Positions 52,401 through 62,094 of a stretch of DNA of 64,000 nucleotides are shown here, in pieces (position 1 is the first letter of the stretch; the number at the start of each line of letters is the position of its first letter). The position numbers and the translations under genes are program-made. This DNA comes from Tretioscincus oriximinensis. Lineage: Eukaryota > Chordata > Lepidosauria > Squamata > Gymnophthalmidae. The notes under the pieces are model-generated. The model was not told where the DNA came from. It was given only the letters and a program-made list of their open reading frames with translations, and did not search any database. The stretch covers positions 496,001 to 560,000 of the forward strand of contig JAJVDF010000126.1 of the NCBI GenBank assembly GCA_022410635.1, in the 5' to 3' direction.

Positions 52401-53304
52401 GAAACAAAATGATTGACAATAATTCCTGTTCAGTATGTGGCAAATCTATTCAGTATGGAAGTGTGCTAATAGCATGTTACTCCTTTTTGTATTAGACCAC
52501 TAACAAATCATTTGAGATGAGTTAAAGAAGTACTTGTATCTTTTAATTAGAATTGATTTTAGTTTCCATATTTCTTCCTTTAAGGTGGTGTGGTTCCTAC
52601 AACACCCAAGTTATATGAATCACAGGCTGAATTCGCATTGAACCTTATTCTGGGCTGTGTCTTGGGATAGTAAGCCAAGGGTATAAACTTCTACTAGGAT
52701 AGATGTCTTGATATTGCCTCCAAGATGGAGCAACAGGCAGTATTTCTGAAATGCCTTTTACAGGCATTGAGAACAGTTGAAGATTTTGCCACCTTCTGTT
52801 CCAAACTGCCAAGGTGCGATTGGTGGGCCACTGTGTGACAGAATGCTGGACTAGATGGGCTCCGGCCCCATTCAGCAGGGCTTCTTTTATGGTGTTATGA
52901 ATTAATCACCTGCAAGTCAATGTAGATAGTTTTCATTAGCAGTTGGATGATAGGTCGCTGTTCCAAGATATAGCCAATGTAAATTCGCCCTATGACAGCC
53001 TTTCCAGCTTATGGCTATTCTAGGTTCAGAAAATTTGAAAGCAATATTGCTTGTGCACCTGAAAAAGATAAGCAGAAAGAATTATTTGGTATATTTTGTG
53101 CAACTCATTTACTTACGAGGCTTGATTGGGGGAGCAGAAACTCTGCAGTTATTTCATGCTCTCCAGATGTCCGTTGCAGCTTCATCTACTACTTCTGGTT
53201 ATCTTTGTAGACCACTATAGATCACTATAGTTACCATATTTTGATTCATGTCAGGTCTTCCTTGCTAACTTTTTAATTCCTTTCACAGGTTTAAAGAACA
53301 CTGA
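31356..53304 (+). CDS. SLC37A1: SLC37A1, glucose-6-phosphate/phosphate antiporter (complete, 18 coding exons)
   Basis: Eighteen coding exons join in frame at GT-AG sites to give 1503 nt, or 500 residues (human about 533). The product is an ER-membrane major facilitator transporter of the SLC37 family; SLC37A1 exchanges sugar phosphate for phosphate. About 12 membrane segments are visible: TM1 near 22-42, TM2 98-118, TM3-6 between 125 and 238, TM7 near 300-322, TM8-12 between 340 and 490. A luminal loop after TM1 (47-90) has an N-glycosylation sequon, NKS at 79. Conserved family blocks include FHLSRKPISIVK, GNWFGKGRRGLIMG, NSHTSVGNILGSLIAGYW and STLFDVGGIFGGILAG. The N-terminus (MADLPPGIR) and C-terminus (FKEH) match SLC37A1 better than SLC37A2. 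The start has an in-frame stop directly upstream. The central cytosolic loop (about 242-290) is shorter than in mammals. Neighbours RSPH1 and PDE9A support the assignment. Confidence 0.96.
31500..31660 (-). mobile_element. CR1-like LINE 3' end, minus strand
   Basis: TAAGAACATAAGAAGAGCCA to GGACCAGAGCCCATCTAGTC is the reverse complement of the family's 3' end. It is just after SLC37A1 exon 2. Confidence 0.6.
32573..32654 (+). CDS. SLC37A1: SLC37A1 coding exon 2
   Basis: 82 nt, acceptor ttgcag, donor gtaaga, ending in phase 0. It encodes TM1 and the family signature FHLSRKPISIVK. Confidence 0.95.
33292..33352. repeat. (ATC)n(ATT)n microsatellite
   Basis: Compound trinucleotide repeat about 250 bases before SLC37A1 coding exon 3. 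Confidence 0.9.
33598..33724 (+). CDS. SLC37A1: SLC37A1 coding exon 3
   Basis: 127 nt, acceptor tttag, donor gtgagt, ending in phase 1. It encodes the luminal loop between TM1 and TM2, which is variable apart from GELHKHC at the start and CGWQPF at the end, and carries the NKS sequon. Confidence 0.93.
34160..34395. mobile_element. LINE scraps in an SLC37A1 intron
   Basis: A tail fragment (TCTGAGATCTTTGGGTATAG) followed by a minus-strand LINE segment (GAGAAGGCCCTGTAACAGGC, AGGGCCTTCCTTGCAGATC) like 21720-21800. Both degraded. Confidence 0.45.
34834..34912 (+). CDS. SLC37A1: SLC37A1 coding exon 4
   Basis: 79 nt, acceptor ttttcag, donor gtaaaa. It encodes the highly conserved TM2 entry NYKQLLGALDYSFLCAYAVG. 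Confidence 0.95.
36314..36449 (+). CDS. SLC37A1: SLC37A1 coding exon 5
   Basis: 136 nt, acceptor ttaaag, donor gtgggc, ending in phase 0. It encodes GIIGERLPIRYYL (the TM2-TM3 loop), TM3 and the start of TM4. Confidence 0.95.
38127..38203 (+). CDS. SLC37A1: SLC37A1 coding exon 6
   Basis: 77 nt, acceptor attcag, donor gtaaat, ending in phase 2. It encodes NGLVQTSGWPSVVTCIGNWF and GKG, a signature region of SLC37 transporters. Confidence 0.95.
39394..39560 (+). CDS. SLC37A1: SLC37A1 coding exon 7
   Basis: 167 nt, acceptor ctacag, donor gtaagt, ending in phase 1. It encodes GLIMGLWNSHTSVGNILGSL and the following TM5-TM6 hairpin, ending FLFLIE. Confidence 0.96.
40099..40136 (+). CDS. SLC37A1: SLC37A1 coding exon 8
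   Basis: 38 nt micro-exon, acceptor ttccag, donor gtaaga. It finishes His242 and encodes PKDVDCTNTSSK, the start of the cytosolic central loop. It ends in phase 0. Confidence 0.9.
41188..42010 (-). mobile_element. L1 retrotransposon 3' part
   Basis: On the minus strand, about 41755-41670 reads CWHGCQQRGTFRHMIWECQK and VQVFWNKM, the CCHC-like end of L1 ORF2. A 3' UTR with a G-rich stretch (minus strand of 41270-41282) and an A-rich end at 41188-41196 follow. It fills the SLC37A1 intron between coding exons 8 and 9. The upstream limit is uncertain. Confidence 0.75.
42322..42453 (+). CDS. SLC37A1: SLC37A1 coding exon 9
   Basis: Exactly 44 codons, phase 0 at both ends, acceptor tttcag, donor gtgagt. 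It encodes the variable second half of the central loop and then the conserved AAISFTGALQIP leading to TM7. The exon that carries an extra loop segment in mammals is not seen between this exon and 40136. Confidence 0.92.
43218..43308 (+). CDS. SLC37A1: SLC37A1 coding exon 10
   Basis: 91 nt, acceptor cttag, donor gtaagt, ending in phase 1. It encodes TM7: GVVEFSLCLLFAKLVSYTF and the following LFWLPLYITNV. Confidence 0.95.
43480..43615. repeat. Near-perfect hairpin, 56-bp arms and 24-nt loop, in an SLC37A1 intron
   Basis: The left arm 43480-43535 and right arm 43560-43615 are reverse complements at 51 of 56 positions (four mismatches and one N), starting with 25 perfect base pairs. The loop is 43536-43559. 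It lies 170 bases after SLC37A1 coding exon 10, so transcripts would contain it. It could be a young foldback insertion, a template-switch inversion or a precursor-like hairpin RNA. Confidence 0.9.
44740..44802 (+). CDS. SLC37A1: SLC37A1 coding exon 11
   Basis: 63 nt, acceptor ttgaag, donor gtgagt. It encodes EHLDAKRAGDLSTLFDVGGI and F. Confidence 0.95.
45178..45263 (+). CDS. SLC37A1: SLC37A1 coding exon 12
   Basis: 86 nt, acceptor ctgcag, donor gtaaga, ending in phase 0. It encodes GGILAGVVSDRLKKRATTCG with the SDR-type cytosolic loop motif, then TM9. Confidence 0.95.
45780..46028 (+). mobile_element. L2/CR1-group LINE 3' end, plus strand
   Basis: FRKSLKMHLFNLAFA-stop at about 45861-45908, then a 3' UTR ending CCCTGAGACCTTCAGTTATA, then GGTCAGGATATG. 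Same family as 21425-21940. Confidence 0.65.
46030..46157 (+). mobile_element. CR1-like LINE 3' end
   Basis: TTTGCTTTCCTCTGTTCAGA to GATCCAGTATGGCTCATC, then TTATGTTCTTATGTTC. It lies directly after a different LINE's 3' tail. Similar short 3' ends occur at about 36965-37112, 40640-40745 and 52677-52900. Confidence 0.75.
46365..46413 (+). CDS. SLC37A1: SLC37A1 coding exon 13
   Basis: 49 nt, acceptor ttttag, donor gtaagt. It encodes LYLFSAISKMGFEATV, the TM9-TM10 connection. Confidence 0.93.
47176..47249 (+). CDS. SLC37A1: SLC37A1 coding exon 14
   Basis: 74 nt, donor gtgagt. The acceptor (gattaag) has a weak pyrimidine tract but is the only one giving the family sequence: MLLICGALVNGPYALITTAV then SADL. 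Confidence 0.92.
47727..47805 (+). CDS. SLC37A1: SLC37A1 coding exon 15
   Basis: 79 nt, acceptor ttccag, donor gtaagc. It encodes GTHKTLKGNARALSTVTAII and DGTGSV, nearly invariant in SLC37 proteins. Confidence 0.96.
48038..48193. repeat. Palindromic foldback element in an SLC37A1 intron
   Basis: Same family, flanked by GGGCCTGTCCCCACTGAGCC and CTTAGTGGGGACAGGGAC. The central palindrome is partly deleted. Confidence 0.8.
48952..49049 (+). CDS. SLC37A1: SLC37A1 coding exon 16
   Basis: 98 nt, acceptor tttag, donor gtaagt, ending in phase 0. It encodes AALGPLLAGFLSPSGWNNVF and YMLMIADACALL (TM11-TM12). Confidence 0.96.
49195..50360 (+). mobile_element. CR1-like LINE fragment (reverse transcriptase C-terminus and 3' UTR)
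   Basis: Frameshifted reverse-transcriptase remnants (GPLLFNIFINNLDAKI near 49317-49365), then a 149-codon ORF (49383-49832) with EWASKWQMHFSLSKCKVMHI, KDLGVLVDN and RPHLEYCVQFWSP. These are typical of the C-terminal part of CR1-group pol. A 3' UTR ending in GGCTCTTCTTATG follows. It is in the SLC37A1 intron between coding exons 16 and 17. Defective: 5'-truncated with frameshifts. Confidence 0.85.
51763..51815 (+). CDS. SLC37A1: SLC37A1 coding exon 17
   Basis: 53 nt, acceptor atacag, donor gtaagt, ending in phase 2. It encodes FLLRLIRKELRCSLDQS plus two bases of Leu, the end of TM12 and the cytosolic tail. Confidence 0.93.
52635..52975. repeat. Palindromic element interrupted by a CR1-like 3' end
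   Basis: The left half (GAATTCGCATTGAACCTTAT to TTGGGATAG, to about 52672) and a degraded right half (CTGTTCCAAGATATAGCC to AATTCGCC, ending about 52990) flank a CR1-like 3' segment (about 52677-52900). Confidence 0.6.
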
Positions 53305-53800
53305 ATTTGAAACACCTGCTCTTAAATACTTTTGAAAAAACTGTGATCCTGGGAGTCCCTGCATTCTCTCTCCCAAGAAGAAGAGTTTGTTACTTTAAAA
53401 TTAATATGAGCCTGCGAAGAAGAGTCTCTGCTGATCTGTATCTCCGGGTCCTGGTTGCACATTCCCTTAAATTTGCACAGTTTGGGGGAGAAAACTTGAA
53501 TTTTAGTCTCTTTTTCTTCCCTCCATTATTTTGCACACATAAAGGGTCTCAGGAAGATGAAGGACCTCAAAGAAAGGGGCAGCTAGCTATTTTATAACAG
53601 GACTGAACCAAAGAAAATGTGCCTTAATTCTAATTTAGTCTTAAGTAAAAAGTAGGCTATCTGATAGGCAAGTGGACTAATGGCCAGGAGCTTCTTTTGA
53701 TACTTGTTCACCATGTGCTAAGAGTAATATATTGAGTAAAGTGTCCTTCATGCTTGTCTGATCTTCCTTAAGATAATAGCTGTTGAAAATAAATTATTAA
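53289..53800 (+). CDS. SLC37A1: SLC37A1 terminal exon (coding 53289-53304, then 3' UTR)
   Basis: The acceptor ttcacag gives a short end reading Leu-FKEH and TGA (53302-53304), matching the family C-terminus FKE(Q/H). The 3' UTR is AT-rich and plausibly ends after AATAAA at 53788-53793. Confidence 0.88.
53788..53793 (+). terminator. Candidate polyadenylation signal for SLC37A1
   Basis: AATAAA about 480 bases after the stop codon, in an AT-rich stretch. It is a plausible 3' end. Confidence 0.5.
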
Positions 53801-54789
53801 TATAACTTCAAATGTATTGCTACTTTTTCTTTAAGAAATGGGGCTATTTTACATCCAACATTATATACTATTTCCTTTATAAATTCACAGTATCAGAGGC
53901 AGCTCACTGGACTCTTCCAGGAGAATGATAAGAATAGTCCAAAGCTCTTCTGAAAACTCTCTGTAATCCTGCTGAATTGTGCTTTGATTCACAATATCCA
54001 ATAGAGACTTCTAACTAGAAAAAAAATCTCCATTTTTATCTCCCCATGGGTCCAAAATCACAAGTTACTATTGCTTTAAGCCCTCCGATTTCAAGCTAAT
54101 TGGGACCGAAATGTTGCTTGTTAAATAAGCTGTGTTTCACTAGGGGAAAAACAGGAGCAAAAGCTATTTGGTTTTGCACTGGGCACACAAAGTTCCCCTA
54201 TAATCCTCAGGGGGCGCACTTTTACAATGTGGTATTTGCAAAGCCACACATCGCCTGGACAGGGTTCTCAAAAGCGATGCAGGTGCAGTTTTTCACAATT
54301 CGGGCTAATCGTGCTGTGGATGCAACACACTGCCACTGTGCCTCCATTTTGTTTTAGGCTCTGAGGAAGCAACAGCGGTTTTTAAAGAGGGTTTTTATGT
54401 GTTGGGTTCTAGTTTTGCACAAAACTAAATATCTGTATATCTGTATTAATTTTTTGTAATTATGGATTTACACAAGACTCGGGCATTTTTTTAAGAAAAG
54501 GGGGAGTGGAGCCCGGAAGAGGACACTTTGAAAACAGATTATACAACCAATGCTGCTGTTAACTCTATAAGTCGATGCAAATCTTGTCTGGACAAGAGGC
54601 TGGAAAAAGAATAAAACAGCGGAGGGACTTGAATTCACTTAGCAGTTCTCAAAATTGTTTCTTTCATCTTCGTGAGAACGCAGCCATAAAGAAGGGGAGA
54701 ATGGAATAGGCAGGCTTCATTACTGTATAGTAATAAAATAAATAGATTTCTCAAATACTGGCAATATTTTCAAGATGGCAGAATTGCTT

Positions 54790-55074
54790 AGCAGAATTAA
54801 CACAGTATTCCAAATGTGACTTCACCACAGATGTATAAAGATGCAAAATGTTGTTTTAATTCCTTTTCTTTAATTTCTAATATTGAATTTGCTTTGTTTG
54901 ATGCTCCGCACTGGGATGACACCTTCATTGAGCTGACCTTTTCCTGCTTGGTCACAGAAAGCTTGGTTCCCATCAGTTGGTACGAGTAATTGGGGTTCTT
55001 TGCCCCAATGTGCATGACTTTGCACTTGCTTTAGTTAAAGTGCATTCACGAACTTGGCTACCTCACTGTCAAGA
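54790..55074 (-). mobile_element. CR1-like LINE fragment, minus strand
   Basis: The minus strand reads HIGAKNPNYSYQLMGTKLSV, the same region as the 49195 copy but with internal deletions. It abuts a plus-strand 3' end of the same family (55074-55195). Confidence 0.7.
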
Positions 55075-55195
55075 GCAGGTGAGGGCTTTGCCTTCCATTT
55101 GAAACTGCCCCGGTGCAATTTTAGACCAGAGTATGAGGCAGAATGCTGGATTAGAAGGGCTGTGGCCTGATTCAGCAGGGTTCCCCTTATGTTAT
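55074..55195 (+). mobile_element. CR1-like LINE 3' end, plus strand
   Basis: AACTGCCCCGGTGCAATT to GGCCTGATTCAGCAGGGTT, then CCTTATGTTA: the conserved 3' end of the family, in opposite orientation to the adjoining fragment. Confidence 0.65.
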
Positions 55196-55350
55196 TTTTT
55201 ATATATATATTAAAAAACCCTGCTATTCTACAGCACAACTGCTGGAGGTAGCATTGTTAAAAGTCCAAAGATGTGAAGTTCTGATTCTTTTTTTTTCACA
55301 TGACACATTTTACAAATAGTATATTTAGGCAACTTGTAGACTGGCAGTTC

Positions 55351-55979
55351 ATCATCATCATCATAGCCTTTATTGGCATAAAAAGAAGAAAGACATCCAA
55401 TGCAAGAAACAAATCAAATATAAACTTTCACGAGTAAGCAACAAAAAGAAGTTACAGCTGGGCAATACGGCAAAATAAGATTATAGACCATTCCAAATGG
55501 ACTCAGGTAGTCAAGGAATCAATTAGATCAATCAAGAAAAAGGCCACCTGTTCCGTAAAGGATTCGTCCTGGTTGTTCAGAAGAAACCCAATTTTCTGGA
55601 AGTCCGGTATGGACATACTAGGCAAAAAAATAGGTTGTTGATATTTTTCTCTGATTTTTGAACGTGATGAACACTGAAACAAGATGTGAAATAGGGAGTC
55701 TTGCACCATATAATCGCAAGTGCAAGTACGCAAATGCTTAGGTATTCCTAGAAATCTCCCTCTAAGCTGTCCCGAGGGGAGGATGTTAAAACGTGCTACA
55801 GACATAGCGCGTCTTGAGGCCGGGTTAATCAATGTTCTGAGGTAGGCGGCCATGGGGCCCCCATGAACACATAAATTAAAGCTTACAGGGGAGCAGGTCT
55901 TGGAAGCTGCCGACCATAAGCAATCCCAATCAGCTTTCATAAGTGCTGCTTTAACCATCCTACTGGCTTCTATCATTGT
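55351..55979 (-). mobile_element. Non-LTR retrotransposon 3' part (possibly R4/Dong clade)
   Basis: The minus strand carries a 157-codon ORF (55976-55503) with ARFNILPSGQL, a C-terminal zinc knuckle CTCDYMVQDSLFHILFQC (C-x-C-x9-H-x4-C) and an acidic tail. The element then ends GCCAATAAAGGC and a (TGA)n tail. The knuckle and tail identify a 5'-truncated LINE; the clade is a guess. The ORF is intact over its length, so the copy is relatively young. Confidence 0.75.
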
Positions 55980-58322
55980 TTTCCAATGCTATTAATCATG
56001 GCTGAATTTCTGGTTTGCCATTGCCTATATCTAGAGAGAGGCTGGGGATTGAACCCAGAAACTCTGCTTTCCAAAAGTCTATGCATTCAAATAAATTCAT
56101 TAAATCAAACAGAAAGATTGAATTGTTTTGTACTGCCAAGGAGCGATTATCTGAAACTTAGGCTTTTGTGTGTTCTCTGCCTAGGTCTGATTGGTCTCAA
56201 ATCCTCTTTTGTTTGAAATAGTTTGGAACACATAAGACCATGCGGTAGAAACTACAGTTATGTGTCACTCTGGAATTGGGCACTATTTATTTCCATGTTC
56301 TTCCCAGCACTCTGCCTGCATGCCTTAATAGGATGTGTTTGGGTTGATAAAGTACAGCTGCAAACTTATAAAGGTAAATAGTCCCTTCACCCAATTGATC
56401 ATACTTCCTTCTTCATTCCATTAAGACAAACTTTTATTCCATTTATGGTTGGTGAACAAACTGGCAAATAACTGATAGCTTCATTCCAAACATGTTACCA
56501 GCCTCCTACAGTGGTTATGAATGGAAGAAATGTGAAATGAGGGCAAATGCCTGAAGATTCTGCCAGGAATGTAGAATGCAGAAAGATGCGGCCATTTCCT
56601 TGATCCATCATACTCAAGATCGTCTCCGTTGAAAATCCTGATATTTAGGGTACTGGGAAGGGGGGTTAGATGCGTCAATGGCTTACACTTAACCGCCACA
56701 TCACAGGCAGCAGCCAATCACTACTGGGGGGCGGTATCACCCCCCATTGAGAATCATTCTATACAATCTGATCAGTAGTCACTACATTTTTCCAGATCTA
56801 AATAGACATGTTTCAGATTGGATCTAAGAGCTTCTGCATGCCATAGAAAAGCTTCATCAGTTCCCTGTGCTGCATACAAAAGAGTAAGGCCAGCCAGTTG
56901 TATTAGTTGAGTGCATTTTTTCTTTATGATACACAGAAATGCCTACTTCCTTTGCCTACTTCCAGGAGCAGGTTGAGGATCAAACTAGCAACCATCTACA
57001 TGAGTCATCCTGAGTCCCTACAGGACTCAGGATAAGANGTTAAGGCTGTTGTCTTGCATATACTATCTTCAGTCCTAAAGAACTGGAGAGAAAACCAGGG
57101 GAGAAGAAAAATCTTTTTTTCCTAGTTCTTACTTTTTCAGGACTGAAGATGGCATAAGAGAATGTGTGTTACCATGGCCTAATTAGTGTTAAAAATAATG
57201 AAGCTGCCTTTTCCTGAGGTTTGGAAATAATGCAACTCAGAATTAGATTTGCTTTTTTTCTGCTTGCTGTGTCACTTAATCTTTTCATCCTTTCCCAGCA
57301 ACCCAGCAATATAGCATGCAATCCACACATATAGGATGCAAATAAATAGTATATTCTTTCTCTCAGCTCGAGTCTTAACCAAATCAAGGGAGAAAGGGAG
57401 GGGAGGTGGGAGGGAAAGATACTTACTATAATATTTTCCCAATACTCTTTTTTGCTCTTCAGAAAACAGATAATAACTGATCTTTCCACTGGATCTGTAA
57501 TTTAGTTTGAAAGATTGTCTCTGAATTCGTTCAAAATAATTACACTTATGATGCAGAGCAATTAGCTTATGGAACTGGTACAGAAATTTCTTAATGATTA
57601 GATACATGATGTAATGATAACGATAAAAAGCAGTATCAGACAATCAGTTATCATATTTTACATTGGTATAAACTACAACGAACAAAAAACTTCAATGAAT
57701 TAATTTTTAAAATGAAGGAATAATTATGTAATTCCATGGACATCCTTTTAAAAATGACTGAGGTGAAATAGAAGAATAGTGGTCCAACCATTTCTTTGTC
57801 CTTTATGAGTGGGTATGGTGTCTCCACCGAACAGCTGGACTTCTGCTTTCGTTGGCTGTCTTCATTCTTAATGTATCAGAAAAAAAGTCATTTTGTTCTT
57901 GGCATCTCTCACAAACTGTAATTCATTCTCTGCTCTTGCCGTCTATGTTTCTGGCAATCTGACTAGGTTTTATTGGTTACTCCTCTTACTTCCTATATGT
58001 TTCACTTTTTATTTTCAATTCAAATGTGTGCTGCTGGGAAGCTAAAAGCCTCTGTGAAAAAAGTGGAGAAGATTTAAGAACATTCTCCAAAACGCCCCTC
58101 TCTTTTGCAGAAGGAAGGAATCCACATACTTTTAGGGAAATCTGTCTGTCTGTGTGACATATTTTGATAGACATATAATCATTTAGTAAATATCGTTTGA
58201 AGAAATATGTGACATTGCTTCAGAAAATAGTCTCTGTTTCCTCTCTTCTCTGGAACACAATGAAATATGCTTTGTGATATGACATTACTATCTTGTATAT
58301 TTTCTTGGCTTTCTTCCTACAG

Positions 58323-58482
58323 CCAACAAGGAAAGGAAAATAAAATGTTACATTATCAGCGCTGTATGGAGAATGCTATTCAATTGAGGAACAAAGAAAT
58401 GGATACACTTTTGAACCTATGCAAAGGTGTTAACCAGCTTTTGGAAGAAACAGTGGAAGTAATTGATATCAGAATTCTCTAA
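58323..58482 (+). CDS. Unassigned terminal-exon-like ORF (52 residues)
   Basis: A strong acceptor (pyrimidine-rich tract, then tcctacag) precedes 160 nt. These are open only in the frame that needs two upstream bases, and end at TAA 58480-58482. The peptide, from QQGKENKMLHYQ to IDIRIL, is charged and predicted helical or coiled-coil-like, with heptad-compatible Leu/Met. I do not recognise it. The splice phase equals that of SLC37A1 exon 17 (phase 2), so it could be an alternative SLC37A1 3' exon. It could also be the last exon of another gene, or a relic. No polyadenylation signal is close; AATAAA occurs about 400 bases downstream. Confidence 0.35.
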
Positions 58483-61400
58483 ATTCAATGCAGCAATATA
58501 TAATAGAGCAGTGATTATAAATGATTGAATGTTAAAGGAACTGGAGAAAAAAGGGTATCATTATCTTGGGGACTTCCTGGATAGAACGACCAATCTGAAG
58601 CAAAACTTAAAGAAATTTTAGACAGAAAGAACTAGCTTCAAACTAGAGGAATACTTAATTTCTGGGTAAAAATAATGTAAGAGCTGTAATACTAGGTAGT
58701 GGAAATAAGATAACATTTATAAATCTGAAGTTTAAGAGAAGGAAAGAGATAAAGAGCTAGACACTGGATAAAAATGAATATTATGTTACATGATTTGTTA
58801 GAAATATAACATTAGGATATAAATGTAAGCAGAACCCAAATGGAAACAGTTGTGAGATAACAGCTAGAAAACAAAAAAGAATAGAATAAATGAATTATGA
58901 CTAAAACATCTGCATAAGTGGTATAGAACTGCAGTTTAGTAACCCACACAATTCAGGTAATTCCACCTATATGTTAGCATCAGTGTGAGCAACGAGGAAC
59001 ATATATGCAAATATGAATGGGACTTGGCATAGTCTACCCTGGCATGTGGATGGCCAAGCTCTGTACAGAGATACAGTCCAGAATGAAGCTCAGTGGAAAA
59101 AGGGTACATATGGCAAAGATAAAGTTTGAATGTGACTTATTAGCTAACTTTACTTTACTTCACTTTAAAACAATAAAATTCTAACATTTTTATTTTTCTT
59201 ACCAGATATTATCATATGTAGGAAGAAAAGCCCCTATACACTAATTTTCTGGAGCACTGCTTTTTCTAAGTTAATATTGAATTGGTGTAGCTTTAGTGTT
59301 GCTGGACAGCTGCTGTTTTTTCCAGGATTCCTCCTTTCAAATATTGGCACAGAGCCCTACCAACTGCTTAGAAAGAAATAACTGCAGTTGCCTCATTTTC
59401 CTGGAACGCAGGAGAAAAGAGCCACATGTTCAACTGTTTCCTATTTTAAGATGCAAATTCTAGCAATAAGTCTTAGCTTTTCAGCTATGAGAGTTTGATT
59501 AATGGAAGAACTTTTCAGTTTCTCCATTTCTTAGGAGTGGATCTTATTGGGTGATCCAAAAACCCTCTTTTCATGATTAAGCATGAGGCTTCACTTGTCA
59601 ACAATCATATAAAAAGTTCTAGTTGTCTGTTGTGTCTTCTACGGCTTGGAAAAGACCAAACAATCAATATAACTGGGATTTCCCAAAAACACTCCACTCC
59701 TTTGTCATAATCTTGACTACATTTCCAGAGCCAGAAAGCAGGTCATTCTTTCACTTCAAAAGTCTAATCTATGTTATAAAAATAATACTTAGAAGTTATC
59801 TCAAAATACTTCTTAATGGATTTCATACATCTGCTAAAGAAAAGGAATCTTAGCATTGTTCTGTTTTCTTTGGAAAAGATTCCTTAAATATGCTCTACTT
59901 GTCCATGGATACAAGTGTGCAATTTGCATACATACAATGCTAATGCTCCAAAATGGCATTAAGTCTGTTACCACATAATGTGGTAATCATAACAAGACCA
60001 AATTGCACCTGCTAGCTGATACATGCTGCTCCAGAAAAAGAATAGAGGGGCAGGGATTCTTAGACGTAAAAGTCCTTTTTCCCTTTCATATGCAACCAAG
60101 CTATTGTCCTCCTTACTCTCAGAAACTCCTTCTAGAGAGATTCCATCGTGTCCGCTTGAATTCAGCTGAGGTTCCCTCCAGATGGTGACAGGAAAATGTG
60201 GATTTTTGTTTAGAACCTGCCATGCTCATGCTTTCTCCCATGGTCATTTGAAGCACCTGCCCAACACTTGTGCAGTGGGTATATTCAACAGGAAGATGTC
60301 AGGAGCAAGCAATAGGCAAAGTTAGCAATAATGCTATTTGAGAAAAACTGGAATAGAAGTGCTTTATAAGTATGCCCTGGAATTTTACCTCTTGGGACTA
60401 TGTTGGGATTATCAGATGTCCTATCTGTGTGTCAATCCAAATAGTTCCATGCTAATGATCCTATCTAGACTTTCTATTTTCTAGTTATCTCAAAAAATGC
60501 TGTAACAAAAATCTGCCACTGTCAAATCTCTATCTTAAAATTGCAAAGTATTATCCCAATTTTTATCTGGTAACCCCACGTTTTTCTGGTTACGGTTTAA
60601 AATCCCATGTGTCACCATGGCAGAAATGTACTTAAGGTATGGCGTGTAAGAAAAGCTAGATACCTAAGCTTAATTATAACTGGGTCTTAAAACAATAAGG
60701 CTTGAGTCACTGACGCTGCTTTTTCTGGAAGAAAAGCACCAGCAAATGAAGCGTTGTGATTCCTACATGACTGAATGACTGTAGAAAAACAACAGCAACA
60801 GCAAAATGAATTTACTTAACATACAGAAAGCAGGGAGTGTAGTAGGAATGCAAATAGGTGCAATAATTTAAATAAAAGCGAAAGAAGCAGTGAATTTGAA
60901 AATGGCATGATTTGGCTCTGCAGGAAAAGATTAAACAGACAGAGAAGATATATGCTTAGATTGGAAACACAGGTATAATCCAGATAAAAATAAAATCAGT
61001 TTGCTGAGACATGTCTATTTATGTGAATTATGAGTTCAAAGCATGATATATTTCTGCTCCTTGTGAACTGAGTGAAATATACATTTAACTTCTAATGTCC
61101 CTCTTGTTTTTGAGAGGTTTGCCTGTTCAGTAAGTTTTCATTTTCTATTAGTCTAGTTAAAGTTAAAGTATTCTCTAGAGACAAGATGCTTTATAAAAAA
61201 ACAAAAAATGCAAACAGCATAATCAAGAAGGTAAGCATGCATGAGCAATTTGAAGCATTGTTAAAACCGATGCATGGTGTCTTTGGCTAATGTCCATATA
61301 CAAAAGAAACAGCTCTGAAAGGATGGCATCCCTTTGAGCAAGAAAGCAAAATAAAAATAAATGAGGAAATTGAAACTGTTTGTGGTAGGCTGGATAGGTT

Positions 61401-62094
61401 TTTGCTAGAAAGGATACCTTATGCATCATCATCCCAAGGCCACAACAGTGTTCCTTTTATGATAAGAGCAGAAAATTTGGAAGCGTGCTCTGTTCTTGAT
61501 TTTTTCTTCCAACTCTCATCTCACCATCATCCTGATAACTGCAGTTTCTGTTTGCTTTAAAGGTTAAATTTACTTTCTAGCTGCTAGTAACTATGTTATT
61601 TTTAGAATACCCCTTACTCATTCCTTTAAGCATCTTTCTAAATGCATAAAATGTGGGAAATTGCATTCGTTATCACATAAAGCAACTGTAGTATAATACA
61701 TTAATCTTCTACCTTCGCCACTCTTTCTGCTGGAAAATTTATTATTCCCTTCAGACACTTTCCAAAAGGCAGTGGTCCAGAATCCGGAAGCAGGAATTGT
61801 ATTGTTGCTCGTAAAATAGAATAAAAACCCCAGAATTTTTCATGCTTAAATCCTCACCAGGAGTTTGGTTCAGTAATTAAGTCTTCTATAGCACTCATTA
61901 TTTATTGAAACTTAAATAATTGAATTAAGCAGGAATGTTTGACCAGTTTCAATTTGAGTCAAACTAATACTAATTAACAAGAGATGGGATTAGTTTAAGT
62001 TTGATCGAGTTAAACTAGGATTCAGTTCCAAACCTGCTTAGGACATCTCTGCAAAATTATCTGGTCAGCATTCTGCAAATGACTAACCTTTTCT

